Virus record (IMG/VR): IMGVR_UViG_3300023284_001731
Span: 1-33,358 of that record
Reading direction: 5' to 3' (one strand)
DNA length: 33,358 nucleotides
From: a virus
The position numbers were made by a program, and so were the translations under genes. Below are positions 14,740 through 22,100 of this stretch, in pieces. The stretch's first letter is position 1. The number at the start of each line of letters is the position of its first letter. Under the pieces are notes generated by a model that had not been told where the DNA came from, ran no database searches, and saw nothing but the letters and a program-made list of their open reading frames with translations.

Positions 14740-15012
14740 TTAAAATTCAGTATTATTGTTGTTTTCAATCAATTGAATATCGTTCATAATATCTTCGTAG
14801 GATACAATTTCGTCATTCACAAAAAAGAGGGTCAAAACCTCCTCTTTTAGTGAGTTTCTTACAATCAATTTGCTCCAATTATATCCGTGTAGTTTCTCAT
14901 TAATCATGGTGATATTGTAACCTTGACTAGTCAGCAATTCAATAACTAAATTTCGGGTCTGATTTTGGAAGTTGGTCTCGATTTCTTCAACTCGTTTTTG
15001 TAGATTATCCAT
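14740..15012 (-). CDS. Hypothetical protein, 90 aa
   Basis: Begins MDNLQKRVEEIETNFQNQTR with a helical, coiled-coil-like N-terminus. A mixed alpha/beta end follows with YNWSKLIVRNSLKEEVLTLF and an asparagine-rich tail. It lies second-last before the RecT promoter and overlaps its upstream neighbour by eight bases. No family recognised. Confidence 0.55.
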   Translation of the reverse strand: MDNLQKRVEEIETNFQNQTRNLVIELLTSQGYNITMINEKLHGYNWSKLIVRNSLKEEVLTLFFVNDEIVSYEDIMNDIQLIENNNNTEF

Positions 15013-15253
15013 TAAAGGTTGTTTTTGAGTTCATGTATTTTGAGCACTCAGATAAGCTGGTATTTTCTGCTAATAGATTGAGAAGTCTTTCAAGTAGATA
15101 ATATTTGTTATCGTCACTAGACTTCAATTCACCAACCAGTCTATTTAGTTCTGATATTTCATTTTTTAGCCGTTGATTTTCTGTTTGGAGAGAATGGAAT
15201 TCCCATTTATCGACCTTGTCCTTTAGTTTACTTTCAATTTCGAAATCTCTCAT
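15005..15253 (-). CDS. Coiled-coil protein, 82 aa
   Basis: Begins MRDFEIESKLKDKVDKWEFH. Residues about 20-60 form a coiled coil (LQTENQRLKNEISELNRLVG) with a leucine-rich second helix. It is part of the early operon that starts near 15878. The short length and coiled coil suggest an adaptor, but the function is unknown. Confidence 0.6.
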   Translation of the reverse strand: MRDFEIESKLKDKVDKWEFHSLQTENQRLKNEISELNRLVGELKSSDDNKYYLLERLLNLLAENTSLSECSKYMNSKTTFNG

Positions 15254-15432
15254 GGTTGTGCTTTTTCCAGTTCTTCAATTAATTCAATTTCCTCCTTGAG
15301 CCATTTGGCGGCGTTTTTATAGGCCGCTGATTTGCATTTACCGCAATCAGTGGTACAAGCTAAGTTCTGATTTACCAATACCTCAAAAGTCGTCTGAAGG
15401 GCCCTAAATCCCCCTAGGTTTGTCTTGCTCAT
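15250..15432 (-). CDS. Small protein with a C-x3-C-x2-C cluster, 60 aa
   Basis: Begins MSKTNLGGFRALQTTFEVLV; the middle has ACTTDCGKCKSAAY, three cysteines that could bind metal with a partner, then an acidic helix ending EELEKAQP. It overlaps both neighbours by four bases (ATGA type), consistent with coupled translation in the early operon. Function unknown. Confidence 0.55.
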   Translation of the reverse strand: MSKTNLGGFRALQTTFEVLVNQNLACTTDCGKCKSAAYKNAAKWLKEEIELIEELEKAQP

Positions 15433-15617
15433 TTTCCTTCTGCTTTTTTGATGGCTTGCTGAACTTTTTCGAGTAATACTGGAAGCATTGAAAGAGTGCG
15501 AAATCCATTATTAAATGCTATGGGTATAGATTCTGCAAGAAACTTAATGTCTCCAAAAATATTTGGTTGCCTTTTGATGTATAAAGTTTCATGGTCCTTT
15601 GGTTTAAAATAATTCAA
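15429..15617 (-). CDS. Hypothetical protein, 62 aa (TTG start)
   Basis: The frame holds no ATG before the middle, and stops lie just upstream, so TTG 15617 is the likely start (residues NYFKPKDHETLYIKRQPNIF follow). Its beginning overlaps the end of the 40-aa gene. It is helical in its second half (LPVLLEKVQQAIKKAEGK). No family recognised; TTG starts are rare, so confidence is modest. Confidence 0.45.
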   Translation of the reverse strand: MNYFKPKDHETLYIKRQPNIFGDIKFLAESIPIAFNNGFRTLSMLPVLLEKVQQAIKKAEGK

Positions 15618-15726
15618 GTTGAGATCCTATTAAAGATTTTCTTAGGGTTTGAAAACGCCTTTCCTTGGTCCAGAATAAATGATTGGTGTTCTGCCTTTCG
15701 GGTTTGAGTTTGAGGTATTCTTTCAT
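15604..15726 (-). CDS. Small basic protein, 40 aa
   Basis: ATG 15726 to TAA 15604 encodes MKEYLKLKPERQNTNHLFWT, then KERRFQTLRKSLIGSQLELF. Strongly basic. Its ATG overlaps the stop of the upstream 50-aa gene as TAATG, which supports real translation. Function unknown; basic charge suggests nucleic-acid contact. Confidence 0.5.
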   Translation of the reverse strand: MKEYLKLKPERQNTNHLFWTKERRFQTLRKSLIGSQLELF

Positions 15727-15878
15727 TATTTCAGATGTTGAGTAACTTTCTCGGCTATTTGGTCAGCGTATTGCTCAACCTCCCAAGAAAACACAGCCTT
15801 TTGTACGATTTCTTCAAGACTTTGTATGGTACTTTCTTTAATCACATTAACAAAACTGATTGTGCTAAAATTTTCCAT
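15726..15878 (-). CDS. First gene of the early operon, 50 aa
   Basis: ATG 15878 to TAA 15726 encodes MENFSTISFVNVIKESTIQS, then LEEIVQKAVFSWEVEQYADQ and a short helical tail. The ATG is four bases after the TATATTTG box at 15883-15890, so the mRNA would have almost no leader. First in the operon next to a perfect palindrome, it is a candidate early regulator. No domain recognised. Confidence 0.55.
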   Translation of the reverse strand: MENFSTISFVNVIKESTIQSLEEIVQKAVFSWEVEQYADQIAEKVTQHLK

Positions 15879-15882
15879 ACAT

Positions 15883-15890
15883 CAAATATA
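15883..15890 (-). promoter_or_regulatory. Promoter-like -7 box TATATTTG of the early operon
   Basis: Minus-strand TATATTTG matching the Bacteroidetes TAnnTTTG consensus. It lies directly after the late-unit terminator and directly before the first early gene, with the palindrome at 15898 upstream. A TTTC 19 bases upstream could be a weak -33 (consensus TTTG). Confidence 0.6.
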
Positions 15891-15897
15891 ACAATCT

Positions 15898-15913
15898 TTT
15901 CGATATATCGAAA
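15898..15913. promoter_or_regulatory. Perfect 16-bp palindrome, probable operator
   Basis: TTTCGATATATCGAAA reads identically on both strands. It ends seven bases upstream of the TATATTTG box and covers the -33 region, where a repressor or activator would act. Its core recurs at 14724. The rest of 15879-16018 is the early promoter region and the late terminator, with no gene. Confidence 0.7.
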
Positions 15914-15962
15914 GAATAACCAGAAAAGTTTAGGAAATATTTACGGGTTGTAGAGTATTGAC

Positions 15963-15993
15963 AATAAAAAAGCCCATCCTGTAAGGATAGGCT
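15963..15993 (-). terminator. Rho-independent terminator of the late operon
   Basis: On the minus strand AGCCTATCCT, loop TAC, AGGATGGGCT, then TTTTTTATT. The 10-bp stem has one G-U pair, and the U-tract follows directly. It lies 26 bases after the stop of the 120-aa exported-protein gene and marks the boundary between the late unit and the early promoter. Confidence 0.85.
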
Positions 15994-16018
15994 CTTGTCG
16001 TATATCTCATCGAACAAA

Positions 16019-16381
16019 TTACGTATATGAAATACCTCCTGATGTGTGTTCGACTATATTTCTGGCTTGCAAAATTCGTCTTGCGTTTGCCATAAATGCT
16101 TGTCTTGTCTTAATTCTGTTAGGTATAGTGTAATTTAATTCAGGTGATTCCCTTGCCTCCAAATCCACCACGCCATCATAATGTCCAAAGACATCAATGG
16201 ATTGAAACTGGATCGCTCCAGTATCAATATTGGCGGGGATTTCGAAACAAAGATTTACTGCAGTAAAATCATCTGCAATATTAATCACCACAGTTCTGTC
16301 CTCAGATGTACCTAAATCATCCGAGGCTTGAATTATCCCGGCTGCCAGGACAACGAACAATAGTAAAAGTAACCTTTTCAT
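16019..16381 (-). CDS. Exported small protein at the end of the late operon, 120 aa
   Basis: N-terminal signal peptide: MKRLLLLLFVVLAAGIIQAS, cleavage likely after IQA or QAS. The mature part is acidic and beta-rich, with TVVINIADDFTAVNLCFEIP early and a helical end (QAFMANARRILQARN). It follows two membrane proteins and the endolysin. A periplasmic lysis or superinfection-exclusion role fits the position, but no spanin-like lipobox or membrane tail is seen. Confidence 0.6.
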   Translation of the reverse strand: MKRLLLLLFVVLAAGIIQASDDLGTSEDRTVVINIADDFTAVNLCFEIPANIDTGAIQFQSIDVFGHYDGVVDLEARESPELNYTIPNRIKTRQAFMANARRILQARNIVEHTSGGISYT

Positions 16382-16390
16382 AATCTCAAT

Positions 16391-16582
16391 TTAGGAAACA
16401 AATACGTTATTTACCACTTTATTGAGATAATAATGTAAGTCCTCAATCCCTTCTTTGACGTAATACATCCTGGTTATTCGAGGTGTTTTTTTTGTGGTGC
16501 GGTAAGTTTTCCTGATATAAATGGCGCCTCTGTCATCCAGTGTAAATTTTACACCATCTTTTAACTGGCTGATCATTGTCAT
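16391..16582 (-). CDS. Small beta-rich protein in the lysis module, 63 aa
   Basis: Begins MTMISQLKDGVKFTLDDRGA; the rest is strand-forming and basic (IYIRKTYRTTKKTPRI). An internal ATG two codons on is a possible alternative start. It overlaps the holin-like gene by four bases. No family recognised. Confidence 0.5.
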   Translation of the reverse strand: MTMISQLKDGVKFTLDDRGAIYIRKTYRTTKKTPRITRMYYVKEGIEDLHYYLNKVVNNVFVS

Positions 16583-17007
16583 ATTTGGGAGGAGGATTTT
16601 TCTTTTCGATCAGCCCTTCGCTGTCTACGATCTTCCTTGATGGTAGCTTTTACCTTCATTCGCTCAATTTCAATATTTGCACTCGCATTTTTTTGAGCAA
16701 TTTTTTCATTGGATCTTTTATAGAAATAGAAAGACAAAATGGTGCTATGCATCGCAAGAAATTCAGCCATAATTATGGGATCAATATTTGCCCCCAATAA
16801 ATGACCCGTTGCCAATGCAATAATTATCGACCAAGAAATATAAAGAGATATGGGCCGAACAGATTGAGCCAACTTGCTAGTCGATGCCATATCTACTTTG
16901 TGTCGATCTGATATAAATTGCTGTTCCTCCTCTGCCGAGGTGTGAAGCTTATCAGCGATCTTGCCACCGGTTTTAATTAAATCTGTAACGCCTGTTAAAT
17001 CCTTCAT
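16579..17007 (-). CDS. Holin-like protein of the 3-TM (GTA-type) family, 142 aa
   Basis: The N-terminal cytoplasmic part contains SDRHKVDMASTSKLAQSVRP, which fits the RH..DM.SD..L....RP pattern of 3-TM holins. A first hydrophobic segment (ISLYISWSIIIALATGHLLG, about 53-72) and a second (IMAEFLAMHSTILSFYFYKR, about 78-98) follow. The C-terminus is charged (RRQRRADRKEK). It overlaps the next membrane gene by four bases. It probably forms the lesion that releases the endolysin. Confidence 0.75.
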   Translation of the reverse strand: MKDLTGVTDLIKTGGKIADKLHTSAEEEQQFISDRHKVDMASTSKLAQSVRPISLYISWSIIIALATGHLLGANIDPIIMAEFLAMHSTILSFYFYKRSNEKIAQKNASANIEIERMKVKATIKEDRRQRRADRKEKSSSQI

Positions 17008-17414
17008 TTGTGGAATATTTTCTGAAGCTGAACCAATCCGGTTGTTCCTGCAAATCCGCTAAATGCCAAATATAAATAGGTCTCATTGATTTCGATTGTG
17101 TAGAAGATATCTACAAGCATCCCGAGTGCGAACAATTTGGCACAATAATAAGCGGCCAGATATGTTATTAATTCCTTCAGATCCCCACCATCTAAGACAC
17201 CGTCGTTATTTTCGATGGCAGCCTTCAACCAATGCCTGAATTTTCTTGATATGATTATACCGACCTCCGGAAGGAAAAGAGCCGCGACAAAAACAAAGAA
17301 TACTATCCTCGCCGGTTGATCAATGGTATTAGACATAATTTGAGCCAATGGCGGAAAAGCCAGATTGGAGAATAATAGAATTAAAATCTTTATACTAATG
17401 AATTTCATAGGCAT
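17004..17414 (-). CDS. Multi-pass membrane protein, possible second holin
   Basis: 136 aa with several hydrophobic segments: residues 5-25 (FISIKILILLFSNLAFPPLA), 35-55 (ARIVFFVFVAALFLPEVGII), about 82-105 and about 110-128. The start could be ATG 17414 or the ATG two codons later. It is next to the 3-TM holin-like gene, and the endolysin lies across the tRNA. It could be a holin or antiholin; no family motif decides. Confidence 0.6.
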   Translation of the reverse strand: MPMKFISIKILILLFSNLAFPPLAQIMSNTIDQPARIVFFVFVAALFLPEVGIIISRKFRHWLKAAIENNDGVLDGGDLKELITYLAAYYCAKLFALGMLVDIFYTIEINETYLYLAFSGFAGTTGLVQLQKIFHK

Positions 17415-17449
17415 TAAGATAGCAAAAAATCTAGTTATTTTAATTTGTG

Positions 17450-17457
17450 TATGTTTG
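17450..17457 (+). promoter_or_regulatory. Promoter-like TATGTTTG box just before the tRNA
   Basis: Plus-strand TATGTTTG fits TAnnTTTG and lies three bases before the tRNA 5' end, so a transcript would start almost at the mature end. No clear -33 element. Because every protein gene is on the other strand, the tRNA needs its own promoter. Confidence 0.4.
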
Positions 17458-17460
17458 TAA

Positions 17461-17534
17461 TGCGCCGTGGAGCAGTCGGTAGCTCGCTAGGCCCATAACC
17501 TAGAGGTCCCGGGTTCGAGTCCCGGCGGTCGCAA
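17461..17534 (+). tRNA. tRNA-Met-like gene (anticodon CAT), antisense to all protein genes
   Basis: The cloverleaf can be drawn: acceptor TGCGCCG, D arm GAGC-AGTCGGTA-GCTC, anticodon stem CTAGG/CCTAG with loop CCCATAA (anticodon CAT at 17494-17496), variable AGGTC, T arm CCGGG-TTCGAGT-CCCGG, then CGGTCGCA. Oddities: loop position 33 is C, not the near-invariant U. The acceptor pairs only if T17529 bulges, since the 3' arm has one extra base. CCA is not encoded (ACA follows). The A11:U24 pair recalls initiator tRNAs, but the anticodon stem lacks three G:C pairs. It may be functional, degenerate or mis-sequenced. Confidence 0.8.
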
Positions 17535-17537
17535 CAA

Positions 17538-17562
17538 AAGGAGTAGGTACCCCCTGCTCCTT
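17538..17562. terminator. Two-way terminator between tRNA and endolysin gene
   Basis: Plus-strand stem AAGGAGTAGG, loop TACCC, CCTGCTCCTT, then ACTTTTTAAT ends the tRNA transcript. On the minus strand the same stem is followed by TTTTGTTG, after the endolysin gene. The stem is 10 bp with one G-U pair. It overlaps the TAA of the endolysin (17561-17563), so late readthrough into the holin genes may be partly controlled here. Confidence 0.75.
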
Positions 17563-18088
17563 ACTTTTTAATAATATTCACCCTGTCAAACCAACCAATG
17601 TATTTCTCATAAACCTCATTTTTTCTCATCAGATTAATGTAGAATTCCCCCTGTAAGATGTTCATCACATTGAACAATAGACGCTTATTCTTACATGCTC
17701 TAAACGTGCTAATTGTTTTGGGGCCGATTCCACCATCCACATCAATATCGCTGTAATCCTTTTCATTGCGATTGCTCAGATTTAAAGCTTCCTGGAAAAT
17801 CTTTGCACCCCTTCCAACGCCCATATTAACCGAAGTATCAAAGACCTCGATTGCAATTTCTGGATGATCTTCCATTAGATGACAGCTTTGACGTTGCCAA
17901 TAATCCTTATAATATATTTGTTTGGCCTCTTCCAAAGTCAAATCTTTTATGTTGACATCCGGATAAGACCGTTTAGATATGCCATAATTCGTTTCTCCGC
18001 CCTTATCGTCAGGGTCGTTAACATATCCGCCCTCGTGGCCTATTGTTCGCCTAAAGGCATCGTCAAAGGCTGTAAATGATTTGTCCAT
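17561..18088 (-). CDS. GH108 endolysin (N-acetylmuramidase)
   Basis: Cleaves peptidoglycan glycan strands. The N-terminal GH108 domain has the motif E19-GG, a D-x-GG near residues 28-31 and TNYGIS at 33-38, E19 being the expected catalytic acid. The C-terminal half contains DVDGGIGPKTISTFRA (about 116-131), the peptidoglycan-binding module usual in this family. Length 175 is normal. No signal peptide, so export relies on the holins. The gene ends inside the two-way terminator. Confidence 0.92.
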   Translation of the reverse strand: MDKSFTAFDDAFRRTIGHEGGYVNDPDDKGGETNYGISKRSYPDVNIKDLTLEEAKQIYYKDYWQRQSCHLMEDHPEIAIEVFDTSVNMGVGRGAKIFQEALNLSNRNEKDYSDIDVDGGIGPKTISTFRACKNKRLLFNVMNILQGEFYINLMRKNEVYEKYIGWFDRVNIIKK

Positions 18089-18098
18089 TGTATGAAAT

Positions 18099-18986
18099 TT
18101 AGAAATTTCGTTTGATTACATTTTGTTGTCTGTCCTTGAACTTGATATTGAAATTCAGAAAACCAGTTTCTTTATAGATTTCTTCCTCAAAACTGTCAGG
18201 CGTGACCGGAAATTGACTATAAATCACATCGTTAAAAACATTGAAAGCGCTGATTAAAACCTCATTTCCTAGAATATCCTGACTTGCAAGTCGTGTGAAT
18301 ATAGTTTCCGGAACAACCTCACAGCGCAAGGAATATTCCCGTATTGTCTGATCTCTGTTTTGGGTAACCCGAAATGATGAATCTAAGTAAGTGTCTTGTT
18401 CAAGTGAGGGCGACATTTCACCGAATACACCTCTCAAGCGAATCGATGACGGCCAACCTCCAGGAAATAATTCTGTAAAATCAAATTCTGAACTTACAAT
18501 ATTTCCAGTTTGAAAGCTTTCTATTTTCACTGTTCGATTGGCTAATTCGGGATCAAATAAAGCCAGCTTGAATTTTCTGCTTTCGAATTCTTGTGTCTCT
18601 CCCAGAATTACAGAGGTTACTTTCACCTGGTATTCACCTCCAGAGAAAGCATCAAAAATCAATGTCCAATCTGCAAGCCATCCCACATACAAAGGCTGTG
18701 CTGTAAACCCATCAAAAAATCGCCCCAGAGTATTATCAATAATAGTAGCTTTTAATATTCCATACCTAAAAAGCTTGATTGTAATGGTATCGGTCGCAGT
18801 TATTTTTCTAAAAAGGAAATCGGTAAAATCGTTGCTTATGCCATCACCAACACTATTTGCAAAAGCCTGCTCAACAAAATCGCATCTGAAATCACAGGCG
18901 CAGAAATCACCCGTATCACTAATGACCGGCTCGACAGCGGGAAGTATCGGTGAGGTTTGATCTAATATTAAAGCGACTGCGGTCAT
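18099..18986 (-). CDS. Putative tail/virion protein, 295 aa
   Basis: Begins MTAVALILDQTSPILPAVEP, with a cysteine-rich CACDFRCDF near residues 28-36. The remainder is beta-rich with repeated D/G-x-hydrophobic patterns. It follows the tail-fibre and small membrane genes and precedes the endolysin, the usual place for baseplate or fibre-associated proteins. Its start overlaps the tiny membrane gene by four bases (ATGA). Family not recognised; virion role inferred from position and beta content. Confidence 0.6.
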   Translation of the reverse strand: MTAVALILDQTSPILPAVEPVISDTGDFCACDFRCDFVEQAFANSVGDGISNDFTDFLFRKITATDTITIKLFRYGILKATIIDNTLGRFFDGFTAQPLYVGWLADWTLIFDAFSGGEYQVKVTSVILGETQEFESRKFKLALFDPELANRTVKIESFQTGNIVSSEFDFTELFPGGWPSSIRLRGVFGEMSPSLEQDTYLDSSFRVTQNRDQTIREYSLRCEVVPETIFTRLASQDILGNEVLISAFNVFNDVIYSQFPVTPDSFEEEIYKETGFLNFNIKFKDRQQNVIKRNF

Positions 18987-19105
18987 TCTGTTCTGAGTCT
19001 AAAAACCCACGCAAAAAAGGTAAGAATAAATACAATTACCAACACAAAAAATAATTTTACGTCGATCCTAGATTTTAAATACCTCCTCCATCTGTTATGG
19101 TCCAT
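18983..19105 (-). CDS. Tiny membrane protein downstream of the tail fibre, 40 aa
   Basis: ATG 19105 lies inside the fibre gene in another frame; TGA 18983 overlaps the next ATG. It encodes MDHNRWRRYLKSRIDVKLFF, then VLVIVFILTFFAWVFRLRTE: a basic N-terminus and one membrane span. The exact fit between neighbours (31-base overlap with the fibre, ATGA with the next gene) supports translation. Function unknown; possibly lysis or exclusion. Confidence 0.55.
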   Translation of the reverse strand: MDHNRWRRYLKSRIDVKLFFVLVIVFILTFFAWVFRLRTE

Positions 19106-22100
19106 AAATGATTAGTTATTAAATCACTTCTTCCAGTAGCAGCATCACTTCCTAATGTGAATGTAGCCCCCCCGCCATGAAATGTTACGTTATTTTGAGG
19201 TGAACTGGCCGGCCAGCCTGTGTTTATATCTAAAAGAGCATCATAATTAGCTGTTGAAATTGTCGCGCCGACTAAAAAGTCCGTAGCGTCAGTTAAAGAT
19301 GATATATTCCACGCAGATAAATCTTGGTCGAAATTAGGACAAAACCTAAACATTCTTAACATTAATGTTACGCTGCTTACATTCCAGCCACCAACATCTT
19401 GATTGAATATGTCCGCATCATCAAACATGCCAGTCATATTAGTAGCAGCGACTGTATTCCACGATCCTATATCTTGATTAAACGCTGCTGCATTCCTGAG
19501 CATTTGACTAAAATTAATGACGCTACTAACATTCCAAGAGGTTATATTCCCATTAAATATCGAAGCCCCCTGGAACATGTCTGCCATGTTTGTAACGTTA
19601 CCAACATTCCAGCTATTTAAGGATTGATTAAATGCTAGTGACGTTAAAAACATGCCAGTCATGTTAATTACGCCGCTTACATTCCAGCCACCTATATTTT
19701 GATTAAAGAGTACGGCTGAATTAAACATTGACTCCATGTCTGTTACAGCACCCACATTCCAAGAGGTTATATTTTGATTGAATAGTACGGCTGAATTAAA
19801 CATGAAGGACATATCGGTTACGCTACTTACATCCCACGAATTCAGTGATTGATTAAATTTTGATGCCTGTCTAAACATGAACGACATATCGGTTACAGCA
19901 CCCACGTTCCATGAATCTATGTTTTGATTGAATTCAGAGGAAACGTTAAACATCCTGGCCATATCAGTCACTTTGGAAACATCCCAAGAATTAATATTCC
20001 TGTCAAATACGAACGTATTTTGAAACATTGAATTCATGTTAATTACGTTGCTAACATTCCAGCCTCCTATATCTTGATTGAATACCAGGGATGCTTGGAA
20101 CATTGACTCCATATCGGTTACAGCACCCACATTCCAAGAGGTTATATTTTGATTAAAGAGTACGGCTGAATCAAACATGAAAGACATATCAGTTATAGTG
20201 CTAACATCCCAGTCATTTATAGACGGATCAACGCTGGCAAGGGCAGAGCAATTTAAGAAACAGCTACTAATAATTGTTGAGTTGAATCCAGGCACATCAG
20301 TTGCGCTCATAGTTGCTAGATTACTGCATCCACTAAATGAACCGATATCCAATTTAGCGGGTCCCCACAATTTTAATTCTACAATGGATAATGGGTTATC
20401 CACAAATGTGATTCGATCAAATGTTCCTTCTATTTTAATGTCAAAAACGCCCCCTGTAACATAAGTATGTTGTCTATCTGCATCAGCATAGGCCGTAACT
20501 GATTTATTACCGGTACTATCTCCAAAGGTTACCGTGAAATTATATAAACTATCATCACCATTAAACATTGGTAATGAGATGGTTTCACTATCTGCAACAG
20601 AAACGGTATAGACGAATAAAGGAGGAGGTAACAATCCTTGACCTATTCGTGAGCTCAATTTGTAATCAATACCTTCCTGAACTTTTGATCCGCTAATTAA
20701 ACATTCGGTAGTGACTGTTCCTCCCGCGTCTGTTATTTTTAAGCCAGTTTCCCCGGCCAATGGCACAATTATATTTGTATCTACTGGAAAAGGTAAGGTC
20801 GATGATAATTCCTGAATGCCATTTCCCAACGATAGGGATGGCTCTATTCTATGAATGGCGTAATCTATTGCCTCAATTAATGTTCGTGTATATGTGGTCT
20901 TGAAAAGAGTATTTTTGCCATTATATAACACCGCACCGCCAAGAGATTGAAGGGTATCCGGATCAAAAGTCTCGATGACGCCCGTTATTACCGCCTCGGA
21001 ATCATAATTATCTACAATTATTTTACCCCCCAATTGAATAAAATCACCCGTCACATTCCTGCCCAAGTCATCATCACCGCTTACATTAACAATGGTCGCA
21101 AGAAAGATTTCATGGCTATTTTTTTCGCTATAATTGGAACTCTTAAAATTCAAATTATCATTTGGTTCTGCTGAATCAAAAAACACCGTGTCAACCAAGG
21201 CATTCGAAAGCCAATCTTGCCATTTAATTTTCTGCCCAAAATATCCTTCATAAAATTGATCATTACCCACCTTATTTTTAGTGAGTAATTCGACTAGGTT
21301 AAATTGATCTGTTGCGAGCAAATCATAACCCCGACCCACTTGTACAGTAAATTGCTGCACTTGGTTTGCATCAATTATTGTATTACCTATGTCCACAGCG
21401 TAATCATCGAGTATAAAGAAGATCCCTGTCGTTAGGTTTCTGGCAATTAAGACATGTCTCAATGTATTGATAACTACATTTTTAGAAGCATCCGAACTGA
21501 ATCTGGTTGATAAGGCGATTCCGTCCTCATTAATTGCGTCATCAATCAATATTTTGGGAGTATCAACACCGCGCTCTAATTCATGTGTAAAAAATTCATA
21601 TTTAGTAAATTTCAAGAAGTCGGCAACAAAATTAGCATCTGTATAATTTCTAAGATCTGCCAGAATCGCCACCCTGTCACTGTTTCCGGTTGCCAGAGTA
21701 TCATCTTCAATTTGAATCCAGGTCATGTATTCCGAATCCTCAGTAAGTCTTAGTTTGTCTGCCGTATCATAGGTGATAACATACACCAAGGTTAAAAGAC
21801 CTGCGTTTAGACTTGAATCCACAGACTTTATAATTCCGGTTCCGGTGTTGCTTGTATCCGGAAAGGCCAAGGTGAGGCTATCAAATAAAAAATTCTGAAT
21901 CAAATCGGTTTCGGTCTCTTGGTATTGTGATTCGGAAACGGGTAATAGTGAGACATGCACAGATGCCGAATGATCGCTTGTAATGGATCCGGTTTTACGA
22001 CCTACTACGACTGTCACCTTAGTATTATTATTGATTCCTATGCCATCCAGGGTGTCAGTGCTATCATTATCCTCGTAGGCAATGGAAACTAACTGGTAAT

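Noticed and set aside
17461-17534. Phage attachment site at the tRNA
   Set aside because: Integration often uses tRNA genes, but there is no integrase in the window and the gene is complete, with its own promoter-like box and terminator.
17913-17920. Plus-strand TATATTTG inside the endolysin gene
   Set aside because: It matches the promoter box, but no plus-strand gene follows before the next structural genes, so chance in AT-rich DNA is likelier.
19249-20223. CRISPR array
   Set aside because: The 75-bp repeats are coding, imperfect, in frame and without unique spacers.
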